A DNA stretch of 60,770 nt from JBHIBC01 sp046758905 (lineage in GTDB: Bacteria > Acidobacteriota > Polarisedimenticolia > Gp22-AA2), in NCBI GenBank assembly GCA_046758905.1, contig JBHIBC010000009.1:1-60770 (forward strand), written 5' to 3'. Positions 49,046 through 57,953 of the stretch are shown piece by piece. The position numbers and the translations under genes were made by a program. The notes under the pieces were generated by a model, which had not been told where the DNA came from, searched no databases, and saw only the letters and a list, made by a program, of their open reading frames with translations. Every line of letters begins with the position of its first letter. Positions within the stretch are counted from its first letter, which is position 1.

Positions 49046-52000
49046 ATGGCCCCGAACCACGATCAGGCCCGGACGGGCCTCCCCCGCAGGAGCTTTCTGC
49101 GCTGGCTCGGCGTCGGCGCCGGGACCTCCGTCATAGGCGTCGGGCTGCCCCTCGATCTGCTGCGGGCGGCCGGCCCGGATCAGAACCCCCTGGCCGGGGC
49201 GATCGCCCGCGACTGGGAGCGCATCTACCGCGACCAGTACCGCTACGACAGCACCTTCGACTGGGTGTGCTCGCCCAACGACACGCACGCCTGCCGGGTG
49301 CGCGCCTACGTCCGCAACGGCATCGTCACCCGCCTTGGCTCCACCTACGACTACCAGACCTACGCCGACCTCTACGGGAACCGGGCGACGGCGAACTGGA
49401 ACCCGCGCCAGTGCGCCAAGGGATACACCTTCCATCGCCTCATCTACGGCCCCTATCGCCTGCGGCACCCGATCGTGCGCCGCGGTTGGAAGGCCTGGGC
49501 CGACGCCGGGTTTCCCGACCTGACGCCCGAGCTGCGATCCGAGTACCTGTTCGACCGCCGCGGTCAGGACGAGTTCGTGCAGATCTCGTGGCCCGACGCC
49601 TTCGACGCCATCGCGCGCGCCCTGTACGCCATCGCCTCGCGCTACAGCGGGGAGGAGGGCACCCGCAGGCTGCGGGCTCAGGGCTATCAGGAGGAGATGA
49701 TCGAGGCGACCGGGGGCGCCGGGACGCGGTGCATCAAGATGCGGGGCGGCATGGGGCTTCTCGGCGTCATCGGCAAGTACGGCATGTACCGGCTCAATAA
49801 CTCGCTGGCGCTGCTGGACGCGAAGATCCGCGGGGTCGGCCCCGACCGGGCCCTGGCGGGCCGCAACTGGTCGAACTACACCTGGCACGGCGACCAGGCA
49901 CCGGGGCACCCCTGGGTGCACGGCCTGCAGACGTCCGACTGCGATTTCAATGACCTGCGCTTCTCCAAGCTGATCATCATGGACGGCAAGAACCTGGTGG
50001 AGAACAAGCTGACCGACTCTCACTGGTTCATCGAATGCATGGAGCGCGGAGCCAAGATCGTGGTGATCGCCCCGGAATACGGGCCCCCGTCCACCAAGGC
50101 CGACTACTGGATCCCGATCCGCCCCCAGACCGACGCCGCCCTGTGGCTCGGCGTCGCGCGGATCCTCATTGACGAGGGCTGGTACGACGAGAGCTTCCTC
50201 CTCGAGTACAGCGATTTCCCCCTGCTGATCCGCACCGACACGCTCCGGCGTCTGCGCGCGCACGAGGTCTTCCCGGACTACAGGACGACGCTGTCGCCGG
50301 AGGGTCCGTCGATGAAGATTCAGGGGCTCAAGCCCGAGCAGCACGCGCGGGTCGGCGACTTCGTGGTCTGGGACCGTAAGACGAACGCGCCGCGCGCCAT
50401 CACCCGCGACGAGGTCGGGAGGCGGATGCGCGCCCGGGGCTTCGATCCGGCCCTGGAGGGGACGTTCGAGGTGAGGCTGGCCGACGGCGGCAGCGTCGAG
50501 GCGGCCACCCTGTGGACCCTGTACAGAACCCACCTGAAGGACTACGACATCGACACGGTGAGCGACATCACCCGGGCCCCGAAACCTCTGATCGAGCGGC
50601 TGGCGCGCGACATCGCGACCGTCAAGCCGGTCGCGATCCATCAGGGCGAGGGGATCAACCACTGGTTCCACGCGACCGAGATGAACCGGGCGGCCTACCT
50701 CCCAGTGATCCTCACCGGCAACATCGGCCGGCCGGGCGCCGGCTGCCACACCTGGGCCGGCAATTACAAGGCCGGCCTGTTCCAGGGATCGCCCTGGACC
50801 GGCCCGGGATTCAAGGGCTGGGTGGCGGAGGACCCCTTCCACCTGAACCTCGACCCGCGGGCTCCCGGGGACGCGGTCAGGGTCCGTCCGTACGCGAAGG
50901 GGGAGGAGCCGGCCTACTGGAACCACGGGGATCAGGCGCTGGTGGTCGACACCCCCAAGTTCGGCCGCAGGTGCTTCACCGGCCGGACGCACATGCCGAC
51001 TCCCACCAAGGCGATCATCTTCAACAACGTGAACCTGATCAACAACGCCAAGTGGGCCTACGGGGTGATCAGGAACGTCAACCCGAACGTCGAGATGATC
51101 GTGTCGCTCGACATCCAGATGACGGCCTCGATCGAGTACGCCGACCTCGCCCTGCCCGCCAACTCCTGGCTGGAGTTCCAGGGGCACGAGATCACCGCGT
51201 CCTGCTCCAACCCGTTCCTGCAGATCTGGAAGGGGGGGATCCCCCCCGTCTTCGACAGCAGGGACGACCTGTCGATCCTGGCCGGGATCGCGGCCGCGCT
51301 CGGGAAGCTGACGGGCGATCGGCGCTTCCACGACGTGTTCCACTTCGAGCACGAGGGGAAGCGCGACATCTACATCCAGCGCCTCCTCGATACGTCGACC
51401 ACGACCAAGGGGTACCGTCTCGAGGACATCATGGCGGGACGGTACGGCCCGCCGGGCGGTTGCCTGATGTTGTTCCGCACCTACCCCCGAGTGCCGTTCT
51501 ACGAGCAGGTGCACGACGACGAGCCGTTCCACACCGATACGGGCCGGCTGCACGCGTACACCGACGTCCCCGAGGCGATCGAGTACGGCGAGAACTTCAT
51601 CGTCCACCGGGAAGGGCCGGAGGCGACCCCATACCTGCCCAACGTCATCGTCAGCGACAACCCTTACGTCCGGCCCGAGGACTACGGCATCTCGACCCGG
51701 GCCGAGCACTGGGACGACCGGACGGTCCGCAACGTCAAGATGCCGTGGTCGAAGGTCAGGAGCACGAAGAACTTTCTCTGGGAGAAGGGGTTCCGCTTCT
51801 ACTGCCTCACGCCCAAGACGCGCCACCGCGTCCACAGCTCCTGGTCGAACGTCGACTGGCACATGCTGTACGATTCGAACTTCGGGGACCCCTATCGACT
51901 GGACCGTCGCGCTCCCTCGGTCGGGGAGCATCAGCTGCACATCAACCCCCAGGCCGCGCGGGACCTCGGGATCAACGACGGCGACTACGTCTACGTCGAC

Positions 52001-52525
52001 GCCAACCCTGCGGACCGGCCGTACCTCGGCGCGCGGCCGGACGATCCGTTCTACAAGGTGTCGCGGTGCATGCTGCGCGTGAAGTACAACCACGCCTATC
52101 CCTACAACATCGTGATGATGAAGCACGCGCCGTTCATCGCCACGGAGCGCAGCGTCAAGGCGCACGAGACGCGCCGGGACGGCCGCGCGCTGTCCGCGGG
52201 GACCGGGTACCAGTCGAACCTCCGCTACGGGGCGCAGCAGTCGGTGACCCGCAACTGGCACATGCCGATGCATCAGACCGACACCCTGTTCCACAAGTCG
52301 AAGGTATACATGGGGTTCATCTTCGGAGGGGAAGCCGACAACCACGCCATCAACACCGTGCCCAAGGAGACCCTGGTCCGGATCAGCAAGGCCGAGGACG
52401 GCGGCATGGGGGGACGGGGGATCTGGAAGCCGGCGACGACGGGCTTCACCCCGGACAACGAGAACGAGTTCATGAGACGCTACCTGAACGGCCGACTCGT
52501 CCGGGTGCAGACCCGGGAGGGCTGA
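49046..52525 (+). CDS. nxrA: Periplasmic molybdopterin oxidoreductase, nitrite oxidoreductase/nitrate reductase alpha-like
   Basis: This 1159-residue type II DMSO-reductase family catalytic subunit binds bis-MGD molybdenum. A TAT signal (PRRSFLRWLGVGAG) sends it to the periplasm. The FS0 ligand set is Cys75, Asp79, Cys83 and Cys123 (CSPNDTHAC...RQCAKG), where NarG has His-Cys-Cys-Cys. The Mo-ligand Asp is in WHGDQAPG (about 283), matching NarG Asp222. HGLQTSDCDFNDL and PEYGPPSTKADYWIPIRPQT are, from memory, strongly like Nitrospira/anammox NxrA. It should interconvert nitrite and nitrate, with other oxyanions possible. AGGAGGG precedes the ATG. Confidence 0.88.
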   Translation: MAPNHDQARTGLPRRSFLRWLGVGAGTSVIGVGLPLDLLRAAGPDQNPLAGAIARDWERIYRDQYRYDSTFDWVCSPNDTHACRVRAYVRNGIVTRLGSTYDYQTYADLYGNRATANWNPRQCAKGYTFHRLIYGPYRLRHPIVRRGWKAWADAGFPDLTPELRSEYLFDRRGQDEFVQISWPDAFDAIARALYAIASRYSGEEGTRRLRAQGYQEEMIEATGGAGTRCIKMRGGMGLLGVIGKYGMYRLNNSLALLDAKIRGVGPDRALAGRNWSNYTWHGDQAPGHPWVHGLQTSDCDFNDLRFSKLIIMDGKNLVENKLTDSHWFIECMERGAKIVVIAPEYGPPSTKADYWIPIRPQTDAALWLGVARILIDEGWYDESFLLEYSDFPLLIRTDTLRRLRAHEVFPDYRTTLSPEGPSMKIQGLKPEQHARVGDFVVWDRKTNAPRAITRDEVGRRMRARGFDPALEGTFEVRLADGGSVEAATLWTLYRTHLKDYDIDTVSDITRAPKPLIERLARDIATVKPVAIHQGEGINHWFHATEMNRAAYLPVILTGNIGRPGAGCHTWAGNYKAGLFQGSPWTGPGFKGWVAEDPFHLNLDPRAPGDAVRVRPYAKGEEPAYWNHGDQALVVDTPKFGRRCFTGRTHMPTPTKAIIFNNVNLINNAKWAYGVIRNVNPNVEMIVSLDIQMTASIEYADLALPANSWLEFQGHEITASCSNPFLQIWKGGIPPVFDSRDDLSILAGIAAALGKLTGDRRFHDVFHFEHEGKRDIYIQRLLDTSTTTKGYRLEDIMAGRYGPPGGCLMLFRTYPRVPFYEQVHDDEPFHTDTGRLHAYTDVPEAIEYGENFIVHREGPEATPYLPNVIVSDNPYVRPEDYGISTRAEHWDDRTVRNVKMPWSKVRSTKNFLWEKGFRFYCLTPKTRHRVHSSWSNVDWHMLYDSNFGDPYRLDRRAPSVGEHQLHINPQAARDLGINDGDYVYVDANPADRPYLGARPDDPFYKVSRCMLRVKYNHAYPYNIVMMKHAPFIATERSVKAHETRRDGRALSAGTGYQSNLRYGAQQSVTRNWHMPMHQTDTLFHKSKVYMGFIFGGEADNHAINTVPKETLVRISKAEDGGMGGRGIWKPATTGFTPDNENEFMRRYLNGRLVRVQTREG

Positions 52526-52529
52526 GGGG

Positions 52530-52845
52530 ATGCCGTACGGGGACCCGGATCCCGAGGACCCGATGATGCTCGTGGGCGTCGGCGTGCCGGCGGACCGGCT
52601 CGCCCTCACGGACATGGCGTACGCCTTCGCGGAGGAGTTCGCGCGCATGGGATACGACGCGAAGCAGGTCCTGGGGCTCTTCCGCCGATCGTTTTTCGCC
52701 GGGCCGCACCGGGCCTACCGGGCGCTCGGCGAGCGGCGCACGATGGAGATCATCGAGGAGTGCGTCGGAACGTGGGGCCGCATGCGGCTGGTCGAACGCG
52801 ACCCCGCGCCTCGAGCGGGCGCAGGCGGCCACCAGGAGGGGGAGC

Positions 52846-52853
<8 letters not shown>
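52530..52853 (+). CDS. Small protein between alpha and beta genes
   Basis: This 107-residue protein is encoded 4 bp after the alpha stop and overlaps the beta start by 8 bp, so it is almost surely translated with them. After an acidic start (PYGDPDPEDPMM) it has three amphipathic helices (RLALTDMAYAFAEEFARMGY, DAKQVLGLFRRSFFAGPHRA, TMEIIEECVGTWGRMR) and a Gly-rich tail. It has no signal peptide, haem or iron-sulfur motif. I do not recognise a family. A role in maturation or as a cytoplasmic accessory to the TAT-exported complex is inferred from position only. Confidence 0.75.
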
Positions 52854-54114
<1,261 letters not shown>

Positions 54115-54130
54115 GGGGCCGGAGATCCCG

Positions 54131-54934
54131 ATGCCAACGCCCGCGCGATCGAGGTCGGCGTCCGGGCGCGGCACGAATGTCGCGCTCTGCCGAAGCCTGC
54201 TGTATCAGGCGCTCTCACTCGGGTTCCGGCCGCCGGACGAGGCGGCCCTCCGGCGCCTGACGGACGCGGACGCGGTCGCGGCGCTGGCCGAGGCCGCGGC
54301 GCTCATCGACGCCGAGCGGGGGACCGATCTGGCCCCGAGCCTCAGGCGCCTGCCCGGCGCCGCGCGGGCCGGGGATCCCCCGGGGGCGTCCGCCTCCTAC
54401 GACAAGCTGTTCGGCCACACGGCCCATGGTCCGGTCCCGGCGTATGAGACCGAATACGGCAAGGACACGCTGTTCCAGAGACCGCAGGAGCTGAGCGACA
54501 TCGCCGCGTTCTTCAGGGCCTTCGGGCTCGTCCTCGATCCCGCGCGGCACGAGCGGATCGACCACGTCTCGTGCCAGCTGGAGTTCCTGGCGTTTTTGGC
54601 GCGCAAGGAGGCGCACGCCCTCGAATGCCGGGACGAGGCGATGCGCCGGGAGACCGTCCGAGCCGCCCGGCTGTTCCTGAGGGATCACCTGGGACGGTTC
54701 GTGCCCTCGTTCTGCCGCCGCGCGATCAGGACGGACCCGAACGGCTTCTACGGCCACCTGGCCGCGCTGTGCCTCGAGTTCGTGGGCTCCGAGGCCGCCT
54801 CCTTGGCGGTGCCCCTCGGGCCGGAGGCGCTGCGCCTGCAGACGCCGCTCGACGACGGCGTCCCGATGGCGTGCGGGGGCGCCGAGGCTTGCGCCGCCGG
54901 CCCGTGCGCGGCGGCCGACGAGGCGTCCCGATGA
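54131..54934 (+). CDS. TorD/DmsD-family molybdoenzyme chaperone
   Basis: This 267-residue all-helical chaperone should bind the TAT signal of the alpha subunit and hold it until cofactor insertion. The family features PAYETEYGKDTLFQRP and ERIDHVSCQLEFLAFLARKE (the TorD-like Y.xEY and H..xELEFL region) are present, followed by FLRDHLGRFVPSFCRRA. The tail (CGGAEACAAGPCAAADEASR) has three cysteines, unusual for the family. The stop overlaps the next ATG by 4 bp. It is cytoplasmic. Confidence 0.9.
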   Translation: MPTPARSRSASGRGTNVALCRSLLYQALSLGFRPPDEAALRRLTDADAVAALAEAAALIDAERGTDLAPSLRRLPGAARAGDPPGASASYDKLFGHTAHGPVPAYETEYGKDTLFQRPQELSDIAAFFRAFGLVLDPARHERIDHVSCQLEFLAFLARKEAHALECRDEAMRRETVRAARLFLRDHLGRFVPSFCRRAIRTDPNGFYGHLAALCLEFVGSEAASLAVPLGPEALRLQTPLDDGVPMACGGAEACAAGPCAAADEASR

Positions 54935-55950
54935 ACGCCCGGGTCGACATCCATCCGGACGTGGTGGAGAGGGCCGTGTGGGCGGCCCTGGGACGGGCCT
55001 CCGCCGCCGGCTCCTTCCACTCCGAGCGGGAGGCCGCCTACGAGGTGCGGGATCCCGAGCAACGCGACGCGGCCTTCGCCCGGCTCCACGCCTCGTGGTT
55101 CGGGAGAATGGGGCTCGACCTCCCGATCCGTCAGGCCATCGAGGAACAGGAAGGCGCGCTTTGTCCGGTGCGCCGCTGGCTCCTCGTCCCCGCCACCGGC
55201 GGCCGGACGCGGGGGGCGGAGCTGTACGTGGATGGGAACGACCTTCGCTCCGTGCTGATCGCCGTCCGGCCCGAGATCCTCCTCGCGCCTCGCCGCGCCC
55301 TCCGGTTCCTCAGACGGGAGCTGCTGCACATCGCCGACATCCTCGATCCGAGCTTCGGCTACGAGCCGCGGCTGCCCCCGCAGCCGGCCGGCCCGGCCCA
55401 CGACCGCATCCTGCAGCGGCGCTACGGGATCCTGTGGGGATGCTCGGTCGACGGAAGGCTGCTGGCGAAAGGCTGGATCGAGGCCGACGCGCGGGGCGCG
55501 AGGCTGGAGGAGTTCCGGCGGGCGTTCCCGTCCCTTGGCCGTGAGGTCGAGAGGGGTTTCGCGCGCTTCTTCGAGGGGCCCCGGGGCACCCACCGGGATC
55601 TCGTCGCCGTGGCGAGCGACCCGGAGGGATTCCTCCGCCTGAGCCGCTCCGATCCCCCGAGCCCCGGCCGCTGCCCCCTGTGCGGCTTCCCCACGGCCCA
55701 CCTCGACCCGGCCCCCGAGACCCTACCCCGGCCGGCCGTCGACTGCATCCTGTCGACGTTTCCCCGCTGGCGCGCCGAGCAAGGGATCTGTCCCCAGTGC
55801 GCCGACCTGTACCGCTCGCGGAGGCTATCGGACGAGGCCGCCGCCCGGCTCCCCGCGGCCGCACGGGAGCGGAGAGCGGAGATCACTCACCCGGGGGGAT
55901 CCGCTCCAGAGCCGCCCGGTCGGGGATCACGAACCTCGCGTCCTCGGTGA
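54931..55950 (+). CDS. Unknown protein with C-terminal zinc ribbon, in the NXR-like operon
   Basis: ATG 54931 overlaps the chaperone stop; the product has 339 residues. The N-terminal 210 residues form an alpha/beta domain with no signal or membrane segment (GAELYVDGNDLRSVLIAVRP; LRRELLHIADILDPSFGYEP). The C-terminal part has two CxxC knuckles, CPLC (about 248) and CPQC (about 287), which form a zinc ribbon, and an Arg/Pro-rich tail. A role in maturation of the enzyme or regulation is inferred from the operon only. Its last 68 bp overlap the convergent crp-like gene, so the tail may not be functionally important. Confidence 0.8.
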   Translation: MNARVDIHPDVVERAVWAALGRASAAGSFHSEREAAYEVRDPEQRDAAFARLHASWFGRMGLDLPIRQAIEEQEGALCPVRRWLLVPATGGRTRGAELYVDGNDLRSVLIAVRPEILLAPRRALRFLRRELLHIADILDPSFGYEPRLPPQPAGPAHDRILQRRYGILWGCSVDGRLLAKGWIEADARGARLEEFRRAFPSLGREVERGFARFFEGPRGTHRDLVAVASDPEGFLRLSRSDPPSPGRCPLCGFPTAHLDPAPETLPRPAVDCILSTFPRWRAEQGICPQCADLYRSRRLSDEAAARLPAAARERRAEITHPGGSAPEPPGRGSRTSRPR

Positions 55951-56578
55951 TCAGCAGGCGGTCCTTTCCCCACCGGCTCATGATCCGGATGGCGGTCTCC
56001 TGGGTCGTCCCCGCCATGTCGGCGACCTCCTGACGGCTGAGGGCGACGGGAACGACGATGCCGCGGCCCTGGGCACGGCCGATGCGGTCGGCCAGGGTGA
56101 GGAATATCCGGGCGATCCGGAACTCCACGCGGCTGGATCGCTCGGCCAGCTTGCGGGTCAGCTCGATCATCCGGCGGGTGAGGCCGAGGAGCAGTCCCCG
56201 GGCGAGCATCGGGTTGACGGCGAGAAGAGCGAAGAACTCCTGCCGCGGGACCGACAGCAGACTGCAGGGCTCGAGCGCCACCGCCGTGGCCGGGAAGGGG
56301 CGGTCCTCGTACGCCGCCACGGCGCCGATCGGGTCGCCCGGCCCGAGGATCTCAAGGATCACGTCCCGCCCGCCGGTCGCCGCCTTGACGATCTTCACTT
56401 TCCCGCCCAGCCCGAAGTGGAACATGCGGGCGGGATCCCCCTCGCGGAAGATCGTCTCCCCCTCGTCGTAGCTCGCGATCCGAACCAGCGGCCTGAGGCT
56501 CTCGCGCTCGGCCGGCTTGAGGCCCTGAAACAGCGGTATGACGGCCCAGGGGATAGACCGGCTCTTCTCCGGCGGCAG
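55883..56578 (-). CDS. Crp/Fnr-family transcriptional regulator, probable CTG start
   Basis: The frame opens after a TAG at 56595-56593, and the only well-placed start is CTG 56578, 7 nt after GGAGG, giving 231 residues, the normal length. An ATG at 56425 would lose the first third of the effector domain. The cNMP-binding-like barrel (about 15-130) includes DEGETIFREGDPARMFHFGL. A dimer helix and winged HTH follow (LSRQEVADMAGTTQETAIRI), with the ExxxR of the FNR recognition helix kept but Ser replaced by Ile. There is no N-terminal Cys cluster, so it is not a [4Fe-4S] FNR; a Dnr/NnrR-like NO sensor is possible. It probably binds the TGATCCAGATCA boxes. Confidence 0.88.
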   Translation of the reverse strand: MPPEKSRSIPWAVIPLFQGLKPAERESLRPLVRIASYDEGETIFREGDPARMFHFGLGGKVKIVKAATGGRDVILEILGPGDPIGAVAAYEDRPFPATAVALEPCSLLSVPRQEFFALLAVNPMLARGLLLGLTRRMIELTRKLAERSSRVEFRIARIFLTLADRIGRAQGRGIVVPVALSRQEVADMAGTTQETAIRIMSRWGKDRLLITEDARFVIPDRAALERIPPGE

Positions 56579-56627
56579 GACGACACCTCCCTAGGTGCTG
56601 GCGGCGGCGGAGATCATAGCACCCCGG

Positions 56628-56639
56628 TGATCCAGATCA
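56628..56639. promoter_or_regulatory. Crp/Fnr-type box between the crp-like and radical SAM/SPASM genes
   Basis: TGATCCAGATCA, identical to the box at 47352. For the plus-strand gene, a CATCCT at 56663-56668 puts the box at -41.5 (class II activation). For the minus-strand crp-like gene, the box lies within about 28 bp of the start given by TATGAT (56618-56613), where binding would repress, which suggests negative autoregulation. Confidence 0.7.
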
Positions 56640-56716
56640 TACCCGCGCCGCTGCAGCGGCCCCATCCTTCATGTGCCGCGGGCGCCGCGCGGGCGCCGGG
56701 CCGGCAGGAAGGGCGG

Positions 56717-57859
56717 ATGGCGGAGCTTCTGATCGGGGCCGGGCGCGGTCGGGGGGGCCGCGGGAGGTTCGCCCGCTCGCCGCTCATCGTCATCTGGGAG
56801 ATCACCCGGGCCTGCGATCTCGCGTGCGTCCACTGCCGGGCCTCGGCGATCCCCGAACGGGACAGCCGCGAGCTGACGACCGAGGAGGGACGCAGGCTCA
56901 TCTCCGAGGTCCGCCGATTCGGCCGCCCGCTGTTCGTCCTCACCGGCGGCGATCCGCTCAAGCGCCCGGACGTGTTCGAGCTCATCCGCGCGGCCGCCGG
57001 GGCCGGACTGGTCACGAACCTGAGCCCGAGCGGCACGCCCCTGCTGACCCACGCCGCGCTCCTGGAGGCGCGGCGCAGCGGCCTGGCCGGGATCTCGATC
57101 AGCCTCGACGGATCCGGCGAGACCGTCCACGACCGCTTCCGCGGGGTGCCCGGGTCGTTCCGCTGGTCGCTCGACGGCGCCGCGTCCGCGGCCGCGATCG
57201 GGCTGCGGCTGCAGATCAACACCACTCTCACCCGGCACAACCTGGACGACCTGCCGGCGATCGCCGATCTGGTCGGCGCGCTCGAGGCGAGGCGCTGGAC
57301 CGTCTTCCTGCTCGTGCCGACCGGACGGGGCCACTCCGAGCAGCAGATCACGCCGGAGGAGTGCGAGAGAGCCTTCGCGTGGCTGCACGGCCTGTCGCGC
57401 TGCGCGCCGTTCCGGATCAAGACGACCGAGGCGCCGCATTACCGCCGCGTGGCGCTGCAGCGGTCGGCCACCGAGGCCAGCGGCGCGGCGGCCGCGCCGG
57501 CGGCCGAACGCACCGGGTCGGGTGGCGGACGCTTCGTCCCGGGGATGAGAGACGGATCCGGCTTCCTGTTCATCAGCTCGAGAGGCGACATCCAGCCGAG
57601 CGGATTCCTGCCGGTCTCCGCGGGGAACGCGCGGACCGACTCCGTGGTCCGGGTCTACCGGGAGCATCCGCTGTTCGTGTCCCTGCGGGACCCCGACCGG
57701 CTCAAGGGCCGCTGCGGGCGCTGCGAGTACCGTGCGGTCTGCGGCGGATCCCGCGCGCGGGCGTACGCACTGACGGGAGACTACCTGGGCGAGGACCCCG
57801 CCTGCCCCTACGAGCCGGCGGCGGGACCGGAGGAGGGGGCCGGGAGCGCCCCCTCCTGA
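56717..57859 (+). CDS. Radical SAM/SPASM protein, haem-synthesis type (AhbD/NirJ/TIGR04053-like)
   Basis: ATG 56717 follows AGGAAGGG; the frame above it crosses the regulatory box. The 380-residue product has the radical SAM motif CDLACVHC in the context PLIVIWEITRACDLACVHCR, the GGDP motif (LTGGDPLKRPD) and SISLDGSGETVHDRF. A SPASM-type C-terminal cluster is formed by CGRCEYRAVCGG and CPYEP. Relatives carry out side-chain removal in siroheme-dependent haem b (AhbD) or haem d1 (NirJ) synthesis. Position in a cytochrome-rich nitrogen-oxide regulon fits a haem-related role, but the exact reaction is not fixed by sequence. Confidence 0.85.
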   Translation: MAELLIGAGRGRGGRGRFARSPLIVIWEITRACDLACVHCRASAIPERDSRELTTEEGRRLISEVRRFGRPLFVLTGGDPLKRPDVFELIRAAAGAGLVTNLSPSGTPLLTHAALLEARRSGLAGISISLDGSGETVHDRFRGVPGSFRWSLDGAASAAAIGLRLQINTTLTRHNLDDLPAIADLVGALEARRWTVFLLVPTGRGHSEQQITPEECERAFAWLHGLSRCAPFRIKTTEAPHYRRVALQRSATEASGAAAAPAAERTGSGGGRFVPGMRDGSGFLFISSRGDIQPSGFLPVSAGNARTDSVVRVYREHPLFVSLRDPDRLKGRCGRCEYRAVCGGSRARAYALTGDYLGEDPACPYEPAAGPEEGAGSAPS

Positions 57860-57953
57860 GGAGCTCGAGCGGGACGGACGGGGCCGCGGGCGGGGGCCAG
57901 GCAGACCCGACCGGGTTCACCGGAGACGGCTATCCGATGGCGGGGGAAGGACG

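Noticed and set aside
47495..52648. 1717-codon open frame on the minus strand across the NXR-like operon
   Set aside because: Antisense to three genes with clear family motifs; Arg/Gly/Asp/Val-rich composition typical of GC-rich shadow frames, and no ribosome site.
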